Positions 1-6,637 of a stretch of DNA of 12,941 nt are shown one piece after another. The notes beneath the pieces were generated by a model. The model did no database searches. It was not told where the DNA came from and saw only the letters and a program-made list of their open reading frames with translations. The stretch lies in the NCBI GenBank assembly GCA_003564055.1, contig PWSG01000145.1, positions 1 to 12,941 on the forward strand, in the 5' to 3' direction. Position 1 is the stretch's first letter, and each line of letters opens with the position of its first letter. This stretch comes from Syntrophomonadaceae bacterium (lineage in GTDB: Bacteria; Bacillota; Dethiobacteria; DTU022). The translations under genes were made by a program, and so were the position numbers.

Positions 1-16
1 CTTCGATTTTTTTCAC
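1..16 (-). CDS. ribH: 6,7-dimethyl-8-ribityllumazine synthase, first codons only (partial, runs off the window)
   Basis: Only the first five codons are inside the window. They begin at a GTG at base 16 and read M-K-K-I-E. A GGGAG Shine-Dalgarno sits 8 nt upstream of this GTG. An in-frame ATG at base 31 would add five residues (MGVLN) but has no good ribosome binding site, so GTG is preferred. The identification rests mainly on position: ribD-ribE-ribBA-ribH is the standard Bacillota riboflavin operon order, and short M-x-x-x-E-G starts are usual for RibH. RibH condenses 3,4-dihydroxy-2-butanone 4-phosphate with 5-amino-6-ribitylaminouracil to make lumazine, the substrate of RibE. The 50-nt gap from the ribBA stop holds no visible terminator, so co-transcription is expected. 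Confidence 0.6.
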
Positions 17-66
17 ATTTAACACTCCCATCTTATTATTGTGTCATGACCCTTTTTGTTATAAAC

Positions 67-1263
67 CTATATCCTGAGGTGGTGTCCGAGTTTCGTTTTT
101 TTGGTTGACAAATAGCTGCTGTTATACTCACACGGCTCTATCTCCAAAGGCACTCTTTCAACAATGTTAATACCGTAGCCTTCAAGGCCCTTAACTTTGC
201 GCGGGTTGTTGGTTAGCAGCTTTATATTTTTTAAACCAAGGTCAACCATAATCTGGGCACCAACTCCATAATCGCGAAGGTCAGCGGCAAAGCCCAGCGC
301 TTCGTTTGCCTCGACGGTATCTTTTCCATTATCCTGCAGTTCGTAAGCACGAATCTTGTTTAGAAGTCCAATGCCACGCCCCTCCTGGCGCATATAGATC
401 ACTACACCTGTCCCGCTGTCCGCTATCTGCTTCATGGCCCGGTGCAGCTGGTTGCCGCAATCGCAGCGCAGTGAGGCAAAAACATCACCGGTGAGACATT
501 CAGAGTGCACCCTGACCATGGTCGGATGATCGGGGTTAATGCTGCCATGGATCAAGGCCAGGTGAGACAGGTTATCAATATTATTATCGTAAACAATTAA
601 TTTAAAGCTGCCGAAAGCAGTTGGCAGTTCGGCTGTAGCTGAACGCCAGACCAGCTTTTCTTTTTGCATTCGGTAATTGATCAAGTCGGCAATGCTGACC
701 AGCTTCAGGTTGTGTTCTTCACAGAACTCATTTAATTCAGGCAGGCGTGCCATACTTCCGTCTTCGTTAATTATTTCGCAGATTACACCTGCCGGTTCAA
801 GCCCCGCCAGTGAGGCAAGGTCAACAGCTGCCTCGGTATGGCCCGCTCTGCGCAGAACACCACCGTCCATTGCCTCGAGCGGGAATATGTGCCCCGGGCG
901 CTTAAGATCCGAAGGCCTGGTTTCAGGGTCAATCAGGGTTTTAACTGTCTCTGCCCGTTCATGGGCAGAGATACCGGTGCTGCAGGAACCGGCATCTACC
1001 GATACGGTAAATGCAGTGCAGTGGGTATCGGTATTACGGGTTACCATCTGGGGCAAATCCAGCTCCTGCACTCGTTTTGAGGTAAGCGGCACGCAGACAA
1101 GCCCGCGGGCATATCGGATCATAAAATTTATCGCTTCCGGAGTAACCTCAGACGCAGCCATTACAAGGTCGCCTTCGTTTTCCCGGTCTTCGTCATCAAC
1201 AACAACGACCATGCGGCCGTTTTTTAAATCTGCCAGTGCTTCTTCTATAGTGTTAAATTTCAT
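67..1263 (-). CDS. ribBA: Bifunctional 3,4-dihydroxy-2-butanone 4-phosphate synthase / GTP cyclohydrolase II
   Basis: This 398-residue fusion protein supplies both precursor branches of riboflavin synthesis. The N-terminal RibB domain (about 1-200) turns ribulose 5-phosphate into dihydroxybutanone phosphate and formate. It shows the acidic metal site DRENEGD (26-32), TFTVSVDA (85-91 region), STGISAHER (95-103), RPGHIFPL (122-129) and the catalytic-type AGHTEA (140-145). The C-terminal RibA domain (about 205-398) opens GTP to the pyrimidine precursor. It carries the zinc cysteines C256, C267 and C269 in SECLTGD...CDCG, then RQEGRGIG (292-299) and TNNPRK (351-356). I start it at the ATG at 1263, which has AAGGAG 9 nt upstream. 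The open frame continues 13 codons further to a TTG without a Shine-Dalgarno, inside the 54-nt gap after ribE. Length and motif set are normal for Bacillota RibBA, with nothing degenerate. Confidence 0.97.
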   Translation of the reverse strand: MKFNTIEEALADLKNGRMVVVVDDEDRENEGDLVMAASEVTPEAINFMIRYARGLVCVPLTSKRVQELDLPQMVTRNTDTHCTAFTVSVDAGSCSTGISAHERAETVKTLIDPETRPSDLKRPGHIFPLEAMDGGVLRRAGHTEAAVDLASLAGLEPAGVICEIINEDGSMARLPELNEFCEEHNLKLVSIADLINYRMQKEKLVWRSATAELPTAFGSFKLIVYDNNIDNLSHLALIHGSINPDHPTMVRVHSECLTGDVFASLRCDCGNQLHRAMKQIADSGTGVVIYMRQEGRGIGLLNKIRAYELQDNGKDTVEANEALGFAADLRDYGVGAQIMVDLGLKNIKLLTNNPRKVKGLEGYGINIVERVPLEIEPCEYNSSYLSTKKTKLGHHLRI

Positions 1264-1317
1264 AAGTTTTCTCTCCTTCTTATGTATCCTTTTCACGTTC
1301 AATTATTAGAGCTTATT

Positions 1318-1971
1318 CTATAAATATCCCTTTTCCCTTAGTAATTCCATGGTCAGGTTTGTTTCTGTTTTTATATCATCCATGCGGGCAGCAATCAACT
1401 TTTCGATGTATTTGCCAATCATGTCAACCTCAAGGTTGACATGAGAACCAACCTCTTTCTGACCGAGGGTGGTTTGCGAGGCAGTATGGGGGATAACCCC
1501 TACGGAAAAATTGCTGCTTCCAACATCGATCACGGTAAGGCTAACGCCATCTAAGGCAACTGAACCCTTGGGAACAATATAGCGAAGCAGGTTGTCAGGC
1601 GTTGTAAATGATAAATGCATCGCCCCTCCCTGGTTGCGCTTGCCGGTCATGGTAACAACCGCATCGATATGACCGCTTACCATATGGCCGCCCAGGCGGC
1701 TGTTTAAGGTCATAGCTCTTTCAATATTAACCGGGCTGCCTGTTGTTAAATCAAGCAGGTTGGTCTTTTTCACGGTTTCTGGCATAACCCAGGCTGTAAA
1801 ACTATCAGTGCCAATGGCAGTAGCTGTCAGGCAGGGCCCGTTTACGGCAACACTATCGCCTATTTTCAGGTCGGTTAGGATTTCTTTCACACTGATAATA
1901 ATATCTGTACCATTTCCGGAACTGCTAATCCTGCGAACAACTCCAAGTTCTTCAATTATGCCAGTAAACAT
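1318..1971 (-). CDS. ribE: Riboflavin synthase, alpha chain
   Basis: A 217-residue protein that dismutates two 6,7-dimethyl-8-ribityllumazine molecules into riboflavin and the pyrimidine precursor, the last step of the pathway. It begins with the family signature MFTGIIEELG and consists of two lumazine-binding barrels. The first covers about 1-90 (VAVNGPCLTA, then MPETVKKTNL). The second starts at GGHMVSGHID (about 94) with LDGVSLTVID (about 140) and VDMIGKYIEKL near its end. The C-terminal extension (IKTETNLTMELLREKGYL) is helical-looking, as is usual for the trimer-forming tail. GGGAGGT lies 6 nt before the ATG and overlaps the end of ribD, whose stop codon is only 3 nt upstream, so the two are probably translationally coupled. 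Bacillus subtilis genetics uses ribE for this gene; other organisms call it ribC. Confidence 0.96.
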   Translation of the reverse strand: MFTGIIEELGVVRRISSSGNGTDIIISVKEILTDLKIGDSVAVNGPCLTATAIGTDSFTAWVMPETVKKTNLLDLTTGSPVNIERAMTLNSRLGGHMVSGHIDAVVTMTGKRNQGGAMHLSFTTPDNLLRYIVPKGSVALDGVSLTVIDVGSSNFSVGVIPHTASQTTLGQKEVGSHVNLEVDMIGKYIEKLIAARMDDIKTETNLTMELLREKGYL

Positions 1972-1974
1972 ATT

Positions 1975-3081
1975 TTACCTCCCGGGTACGGGATAACCAA
2001 TTAAGAGCAGGTCCTGGTCAAATTGTTTCGTTTCAATTTTTTCCACTACCCATGCTTTGCTCAAAGATTCGATGCCCGAACCGGCAAAAGCAGTAGGACT
2101 TTCCCTGCCGCCGATAACAAGCGGAGCAATAAAAACAAACAGTTTATCAATCAGCCCCTGGTCGAGAAGGCTGTAGTTTAATGTGCCTCCACCTTCAACC
2201 AGGACAGTTGTATATTCCCGCTCTGCCAGCTTTTTCATCAGGGCGGTAAGTTTAACGCGACCGCTATGAGCAGGCAGAACAATGACTTCGACACCTCTTT
2301 CTTCCAGGGCCCTGCACTTTTCAGTAGAAGCCTGACCGGTAACAGCCAGAATAGTGTGAGCTGTTGAAGAGCTTTCTATAACCCTGGCATCGAGAGGCAG
2401 GCGTGCAGTGCTGTCGACAATAACACGGACAGGATCTTTTCCTTCACCGCCTTCAACCCTGCTGGTTAGTCTTGGATCGTCTTTTAAAACAGTTTCAATA
2501 CCGACCATTATTACATCAGTTTGATCGCGGAGGCGATGGACAAACTGGCGTGCTTTTTCACCCGTTATCCACTGTGAATCACCCGTTATTGTCCCAATCT
2601 TGCCGTCGAGGCTCATGGCCACCTTAACACCGACAAACGGGAAGCCTGTAGTTGTATACTTTACAAAAGCTTCATTTAGCTGGCGGGCCTTATCTTCCAG
2701 GACCCCGTGCTTTACTTTTACTCCTGCTTCCTCAAGCCTGGCCAAACCGTTTCCTGTTACATTCGGGTTTGGATCATGCATCGCCGCCACTACCCTGCCT
2801 ATTCCTGCCTTGATAATAGCCTCTGTACAGGGACCTGTCCGGCCGTGATGGTTGCAAGGTTCCAGGTTAATATACAGAGTTGCCCCCCGGGCCTTTTCTT
2901 TCGCTTTTTGGAGGGCAATTATTTCAGCATGCGGCGAACCTGCTGCATGATGAAAACCTGTGCCCACAACTTCTGAATTCTGAACAATAACCGCACCAAC
3001 CATGGGGTTGGGGCTTGTACGCCCCCGGCCCTGGCGGGCCAGGTCAAGAGCCATCCACATAAATCGATCGTCGGTATCCAA
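1975..3081 (-). CDS. ribD: Bifunctional diaminohydroxyphosphoribosylaminopyrimidine deaminase / 5-amino-6-(5-phosphoribosylamino)uracil reductase
   Basis: This 368-residue two-domain enzyme carries out the second and third steps of the GTP branch. The N-terminal cytidine-deaminase-like domain (about 1-145) has the zinc site H51-A-E53 plus PCNHHGRTGPC (75-85; zinc cysteines C76 and C85) and the leading TSPNPMVGAV. The C-terminal reductase domain (about 148-368) uses NADPH. It shows KVAMSLDGKI (153-162), GDSQWIT, VGIETVLKDDPRLT (193-206) and a late VEGGGTLN before FIAPLVIGG. The start is a TTG at 3081 with AGAGGTG 7 nt upstream. A nearby ATG at 3086 is out of frame and too close to the ribosome binding site. 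RibD is the first gene after the FMN riboswitch and attenuator, so its transcription should fall when FMN is abundant. Length and motifs are typical. Confidence 0.97.
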   Translation of the reverse strand: MDTDDRFMWMALDLARQGRGRTSPNPMVGAVIVQNSEVVGTGFHHAAGSPHAEIIALQKAKEKARGATLYINLEPCNHHGRTGPCTEAIIKAGIGRVVAAMHDPNPNVTGNGLARLEEAGVKVKHGVLEDKARQLNEAFVKYTTTGFPFVGVKVAMSLDGKIGTITGDSQWITGEKARQFVHRLRDQTDVIMVGIETVLKDDPRLTSRVEGGEGKDPVRVIVDSTARLPLDARVIESSSTAHTILAVTGQASTEKCRALEERGVEVIVLPAHSGRVKLTALMKKLAEREYTTVLVEGGGTLNYSLLDQGLIDKLFVFIAPLVIGGRESPTAFAGSGIESLSKAWVVEKIETKQFDQDLLLIGYPVPGR

Positions 3082-3210
3082 AACATTTCACCTCTTATTA
3101 AGAAATCGAAAAACACTTAAACCGGCACACAATAAGACGAGTTTAAAATAAGCTTTTTAAACCTCTTTTTATTAAGAGATTGCTGTTTGTTTAATTCTCT
3201 TTTCAGGCGG
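3082..3210 (-). promoter_or_regulatory. ribD 5' leader downstream of the attenuator, with two AT-rich hairpins and a duplicated Shine-Dalgarno-like segment
   Basis: This untranslated stretch lies between the riboswitch terminator and the ribD TTG start. On the minus strand it contains a CTCTT/AAGAG hairpin (3178-3163, loop AATAAA), followed directly by a perfect 8-bp GTTTAAAA/TTTTAAAC inverted repeat (3162-3141, 6-nt loop). The segment TCTTAATA...AAGAGGT occurs twice, at 3179-3161 and again at 3103-3090, where the second copy carries the real ribD ribosome binding site. The upstream CTCTTA could pair with TAAGAG of that site. I see the repeats directly; a role in translational control of ribD is only inferred. 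No ORF longer than a few codons fits this interval. Confidence 0.4.
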
Positions 3211-3250
3211 CTAAGTAAAAGACCCTGAATATGCGGTTGCTTTCAGGGCC
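3211..3250 (-). terminator. Riboswitch-controlled intrinsic terminator (attenuator) of the riboflavin operon
   Basis: The minus strand reads GGCCCTGAA (3250-3242), a 12-nt loop and TTCAGGGTC (3229-3221). These form a 9-bp stem with one G-U pair, followed by the U-rich run TTTTACTT (3220-3213). The 5' arm can alternatively pair with 3433-3419 at the base of the FMN aptamer, an antiterminator of about 14 pairs. This is therefore a switchable attenuator rather than a constitutive stop. It lies 130 nt before the ribD start. Confidence 0.82.
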
Positions 3251-3251
3251 T

Positions 3252-3276
3252 CGAATAAAACATGCTTTGTTTTATT
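3252..3276 (-). repeat. AT-rich hairpin between FMN aptamer and attenuator
   Basis: A perfect 9-bp inverted repeat, GAATAAAAC / GTTTTATTC with a 7-nt loop, fills the space between the 3' strand of aptamer helix P1 and the 5' arm of the terminator. It is not followed by a U tract, so it is not a terminator itself. It could act as a spacer or folding delay in the expression platform. Confidence 0.6.
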
Positions 3277-3278
3277 CC

Positions 3279-3433
3279 GCTTCTTCTCCCTTCCAGACTG
3301 TACTGTCGGCTCCGGATTTACACCGGATCAGCCACTCAGGCTCGCGGGCTTTGCCAGGCATTTTAACACGACTGGCATTACCGCCGGTTCGGAATTGAAG
3401 GTTAAAACCTTCTCACCAGACCCTGAAGACAAC
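3279..3433 (-). ncRNA. FMN riboswitch (RFN element)
   Basis: The minus strand carries the conserved RFN landmarks in order. These are the P1 5' strand TCTTCAGGG, AATTCC-GAACCGGCGGTAAT, AGCCCGCGAGCC, GGTGTAAATCCGGAGCCGACAGTACAGTCTGGA, here listed with the long piece at 3318-3292, and the closing GGGAGAAGA that pairs with TCTTC. It binds flavin mononucleotide in the nascent RNA. Its place between a promoter inside the end of rpe and ribD, with an attenuator directly downstream, indicates premature termination when FMN is plentiful. An extra 6-bp hairpin (3412-3397) is inserted in the P2 region. The sequence is intact by eye and the family assignment is secure; aptamer ends are approximate. Confidence 0.96.
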
Positions 3434-3443
3434 GGTTATTTGG

Positions 3444-3471
3444 ATTATAGCACATTTTGCATTTTTTTCAA
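3444..3471 (-). promoter_or_regulatory. Sigma-A-type promoter of the riboflavin operon, inside the end of rpe
   Basis: The -35 box TTGAAA (3471-3466) and a perfect -10 box TATAAT (3449-3444) are separated by 16 nt, with a TGC extension just before the -10. The predicted transcription start is near 3437, a few bases before the FMN aptamer. The promoter is wholly inside the last rpe codons plus one base: TTGAAA encodes Leu-Lys, and the rpe stop TAA (3447-3445) forms the middle of TATAAT. Confidence 0.85.
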
Positions 3472-4107
3472 ATCACCAATTAAACTCATTCCTTTTTCAG
3501 CTTTAAAAACAGCTGAACCGGCAACAAGAACACTGGCTCCGGACCTGATAACTGCGGGAGCGGTCTCGCGGTTAATGCCGCCGTCGACTTCGAGTTCTAT
3601 TGGTAGTTTACGGGAACTGATTTGACGGGCAATATATTCAATCTTGGGTAGAACTTCGGGTATGAAAGCCTGTCCACCGGCACCTGGATTGACGCTCATA
3701 ACCAGGACCAGGTCAAGCAGCGGCCAAATATACTCCAGAACGGACGCCGGGGTGGAAGGATTTAAAGCCACTCCTGCTTTAGCGCCGGCTGTTTTGATTT
3801 TGCGCAGGACACGGTCCAGGTGAGCGGTAACTTCAGCCTGGATGGTAATCAGATTTACCCCGGCATCAATAAATTGTTTAAAATGATCCTCCGGTTCGCT
3901 AACCATGAGGTGAGCATCCATGAACAGGTCGGTATGAGGACGCAATGATTGGACAACTACCGGTCCGATAGTTATAGATGGCACAAAGTGGCCGTCCATT
4001 ACATCAAGGTGGACCCAATCAGCCCCATTTTCCTCAATTTTTTTTATTTCATCACGCAGGCAGCTGAAGTCTGCTGATAAAAGGGAAGGCGCCACTTTAA
4101 GAGCCAT
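3445..4107 (-). CDS. rpe: Ribulose-phosphate 3-epimerase
   Basis: A 220-residue TIM-barrel enzyme that interconverts ribulose 5-phosphate and xylulose 5-phosphate in the cytosolic pentose phosphate pathway. Recognisable pieces are APSLLSADF at the N-terminus, metal ligands H33 and D35 in HLDVMDGHFVP, H66 in DAHLMV and D175 in EVDGGIN, the proton-transfer aspartates being D35 and D175. The phosphate-binding end is at VAGSAVF (195-201). The mobile loop reads VNPGAGGQ (139-146) where most family members have a Phe instead of the Ala. The ATG is 2 nt after the rsgA stop, with a GGGGG ribosome binding site inside the end of rsgA, so it is co-translated. Its last codons hold the riboflavin-operon promoter. 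Its substrate ribulose 5-phosphate is also the substrate of RibBA downstream. Confidence 0.96.
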   Translation of the reverse strand: MALKVAPSLLSADFSCLRDEIKKIEENGADWVHLDVMDGHFVPSITIGPVVVQSLRPHTDLFMDAHLMVSEPEDHFKQFIDAGVNLITIQAEVTAHLDRVLRKIKTAGAKAGVALNPSTPASVLEYIWPLLDLVLVMSVNPGAGGQAFIPEVLPKIEYIARQISSRKLPIELEVDGGINRETAPAVIRSGASVLVAGSAVFKAEKGMSLIGDLKKMQNVL

Positions 4108-4109
4108 TT

Positions 4110-4985
4110 TTAATATACCCCCTGTTTGTCGAGTTCTTTAATAAAATGCTGGTAATGCTCATATCGCATTGAGTTCAGACTGCTGCCAATTTCTTCTTTC
4201 ACAGCACAGCGGGGTTCGCTGATGTGCCGACAGTTACGAAAGCCGCATTTTTCTCGCAGCGGCTCAAATTCGGGGAAATAATCGGCCAGCTCGGCGCCTT
4301 CAAGATCAGAAATATCTACCCTGGAAAAACCGGGGGTATCGACCACCAGGCCACCTGAGCTTAAAGACAGTAGTTCAACCTGGCGGGTGGTATGACGGCC
4401 GCGTTTTATCTTTTCACTGACCGTTCCGGTTTTAAGAGAAAGCCCGGGCTGGATTGCATTTAGCAGCGAAGACTTGCCAACGCCGGATGGGCCTGCAAAT
4501 ACTGTACACTTTTTTTGCAATGAATCTTTTAACTGATCAAGCCCTGCAGCGTTAACCGCACTGGTATAAAAAACTCTGTAGGGATAATTATCAAGCTGAG
4601 CGGTCATCTCTTCTAATTCATCTTTGGCAGCTAAATCAGTTTTGTTTAGACAAAGAAAAGCTTGCGTGCCTTCTTTTTCAGCCATCACTAATATCCGGCT
4701 GACCAGGTGCCAGTCACAGCTGGGATCTTTTAGGGACATGATAACGGCAAGTTGATCCACGTTGGAAACATGCGGCCGTTTAAGGAGATTAATACGGGGA
4801 AGCAGTTTTTCGATAATTCCTTTCCCGTTAGTGGCAGAAGGCTCAAAGAGGACATAATCGCCAACCATGAGCAGTTCGCGTTCTTTTTTAAGCAAGCCCC
4901 TGGCGATGCAAACATATTCTGCCCCGCTTTCGCCAAGAACAGTAAAAAACCCTCCTGATGCTTTAATTATCTGCCCCTGCAGCAA
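4110..4985 (-). CDS. rsgA: Ribosome small-subunit-dependent GTPase A (30S assembly checkpoint)
   Basis: A 291-residue, circularly permuted GTPase that assists late maturation of the 30S ribosomal subunit. An N-terminal OB-fold (about 1-70) is followed by the GTPase domain in permuted order: G4 NKTD (114-117), G1 GPSGVGKSS (165-173), the switch region GRHTTR (196-201) and G3 DTPGF (216-220). A C-terminal zinc knuckle uses C247, C252, H254 and C260. Translation starts at a TTG at 4985, preceded by AGGGAGG at a 6-nt distance. That ribosome binding site is 11 nt or less downstream of the prkC stop, consistent with one transcript. In Bacillota this gene (formerly yloQ/engC) is a reported phosphorylation target of PrkC, which fits its place directly after the kinase; the phosphorylation is established only in other species. 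Confidence 0.96.
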   Translation of the reverse strand: MLQGQIIKASGGFFTVLGESGAEYVCIARGLLKKERELLMVGDYVLFEPSATNGKGIIEKLLPRINLLKRPHVSNVDQLAVIMSLKDPSCDWHLVSRILVMAEKEGTQAFLCLNKTDLAAKDELEEMTAQLDNYPYRVFYTSAVNAAGLDQLKDSLQKKCTVFAGPSGVGKSSLLNAIQPGLSLKTGTVSEKIKRGRHTTRQVELLSLSSGGLVVDTPGFSRVDISDLEGAELADYFPEFEPLREKCGFRNCRHISEPRCAVKEEIGSSLNSMRYEHYQHFIKELDKQGVY

Positions 4986-4996
4986 ATAAAACCTCC

Positions 4997-6637
4997 CTAT
5001 TCGCCAACAACAAGTTCTACAACCTGGTTGGGCCTTACTTCTTCTCCCGCCTCGGGATCCTGTTCAATAACATGTCCCGAGGAACCAATTGAAAACCTGT
5101 AACGGACAACAGCTCTTAAATTATTATCCTCTAAGTAGTCAAGAGCTCCCTGCTCGGAGTAACCGACCAGGTCAGCAATATCAAATGGACCGCGACCGCG
5201 ACTCACATACACAGTCACCTGATCACCGGGTGATATGCGAAAAGATTCTCCGGGAATCTGACGGTAAATCAAGCCCTCTTCGACATCTTCGTTGTATTCC
5301 ATTTCTACGACGATATCCAGGTCCAGGTCGCTTAAGATCACCCGCGCTTCCATTTCTGTCCTCCCGTACAGGTCTGGAGTTTGAATAAATTCAGGCCCTT
5401 TACTGATATATAGTTCAACAACCCTTTCTACACGCACAATTCTCCCCTCGGCAGGATCAGTTTTAACTACGTTGCCAACCGGTATTACATCATCATAAAT
5501 ATATTCTATTTCCTGTGCAGGCACCAAACCTGTTTCCCTTAAAACCTGGGACGCTTCACTCTGGCTTAAGTTTCTCACCTCGGGAACTGCTACTTCGGGA
5601 ACAAAGAAATAGCTGTTTATAAAATAATATCCGCCGCCAAAAATCAGGGCAAGTAATAATATAAACAAAAAGCCTTTGACAAACATCCACATTACCCCGG
5701 GTAAAACTTTCTTCCTGCTTTCTTCTTCAACCGGAGGATTCGGTCTCAATATAACATCATCATCTTGATCGCTGCCGCCGTAATTTGATTCTACGGGGGT
5801 CTTAGAAACCCTCACATCTTTATTCTCTGCGGCAGAAGCAAGATCTTCCAGTATTTCTTCAGCGCTGCTGTAGCGTTCTGCAGCATCCTTTTTAACCGCT
5901 TTTAAGATAACCTGCTCCAGCTGTACGGGCAAATCTGATACCAGTCGCCCCGGTGGAACTATTTGTTCCTGGATATGCTTCATAGCTACTGCAACAGGAC
6001 TCTCTCCTGTAAAAGGCACTTTACCGGTTATCATTTCATAGAAAACAATACCCAGCGAATAGAGATCCGACTGTTTTCCAGCCAGATCACCCCTGGCCTG
6101 CTCTGGCGCTATATATTGAACAGACCCAACGATTTCGTCTCCCACGGTAACAGTAACACCATCTCCGGCAATGGCAATACCGAAATCTGTGACTTTAACT
6201 TTTCCCTCTCTGGAAAAAAGGATGTTCTGTGGTTTAATATCACGATGAACAACTCCTGCTTTATGGGCCTGTTCTAATGCTTCTGCTATCTGACGGGTAA
6301 TGTGGACTGCTTCGTGTATGGGCAGACGACCTTTTTCCCTGATATACTCTTTGAGATTTTTTCCGTCTACATACTCCATAACCATAAAATAAGTCCCGTC
6401 CTGCTCACCTACGTCATAAATGCTGACTATATGGGGATGCGATAGGGCAGCAGCAGACTGGGCTTCGCGCTCAAAACGACGAATAAAGGCGGCATCACCG
6501 GTCATCTGATCTTTGAGCACCTTTACAGCTACAGTTCTTTTTAAAAGAAGATCCCGCCCGCGGTAAACCCGGGCCATTCCTCCCTCGGCAATTTTATCAA
6601 TCAATTCATAGCGCTCTACCAGGATTTTTCCAACCAT
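4997..6637 (-). CDS. prkC: Membrane-anchored PASTA-domain serine/threonine protein kinase
   Basis: A 546-residue receptor-type kinase of the Bacillota/Actinobacteria family that senses cell-wall material. The cytoplasmic kinase domain spans about 10-270: glycine loop AEGGMARVY (17-25), catalytic K39, HRDIKPQN (131-138), DFG (151-153) and APEQ (177-180). The activation segment holds T162 and T164 as possible autophosphorylation sites. A polar, acidic juxtamembrane linker (271-312) leads to one transmembrane helix (about 316-341). Three extracellular PASTA repeats follow, at about 347-414, 415-481 and 482-545; Bacillus subtilis PrkC also has three. The ATG shares one base with the prpC stop (TAATG), with AGGA 8 nt upstream, so kinase and opposing phosphatase are translated together. 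No defect is visible in catalytic residues. Confidence 0.96.
   Translation of the reverse strand: MVGKILVERYELIDKIAEGGMARVYRGRDLLLKRTVAVKVLKDQMTGDAAFIRRFEREAQSAAALSHPHIVSIYDVGEQDGTYFMVMEYVDGKNLKEYIREKGRLPIHEAVHITRQIAEALEQAHKAGVVHRDIKPQNILFSREGKVKVTDFGIAIAGDGVTVTVGDEIVGSVQYIAPEQARGDLAGKQSDLYSLGIVFYEMITGKVPFTGESPVAVAMKHIQEQIVPPGRLVSDLPVQLEQVILKAVKKDAAERYSSAEEILEDLASAAENKDVRVSKTPVESNYGGSDQDDDVILRPNPPVEEESRKKVLPGVMWMFVKGFLFILLLALIFGGGYYFINSYFFVPEVAVPEVRNLSQSEASQVLRETGLVPAQEIEYIYDDVIPVGNVVKTDPAEGRIVRVERVVELYISKGPEFIQTPDLYGRTEMEARVILSDLDLDIVVEMEYNEDVEEGLIYRQIPGESFRISPGDQVTVYVSRGRGPFDIADLVGYSEQGALDYLEDNNLRAVVRYRFSIGSSGHVIEQDPEAGEEVRPNQVVELVVGE

Noticed and set aside
17..66. Possible terminator or promoter between ribBA and ribH
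   Set aside because: I found no stable hairpin with a U tract and no paired hexamers; the gap looks like a simple operon spacer.
1264..1302. N-terminal extension of ribBA by 13 residues to a TTG at 1302
   Set aside because: No ribosome binding site at the TTG; the internal ATG at 1263 has AAGGAG at a good distance and matches the usual RibB N-terminus.
677..1309. Long plus-strand open frame (210 codons) opposite ribBA
   Set aside because: It is the antisense shadow of a fully convincing ribBA, with Ser/Arg-rich composition typical of such shadows and no domain.
2919..3116. 65-codon minus-strand ORF overlapping the start of ribD in another frame
   Set aside because: It overlaps the RibD deaminase domain, and its translation echoes no family. 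The out-of-frame ATG at 3086 lies too close to the ribosome binding site to compete with the ribD TTG.
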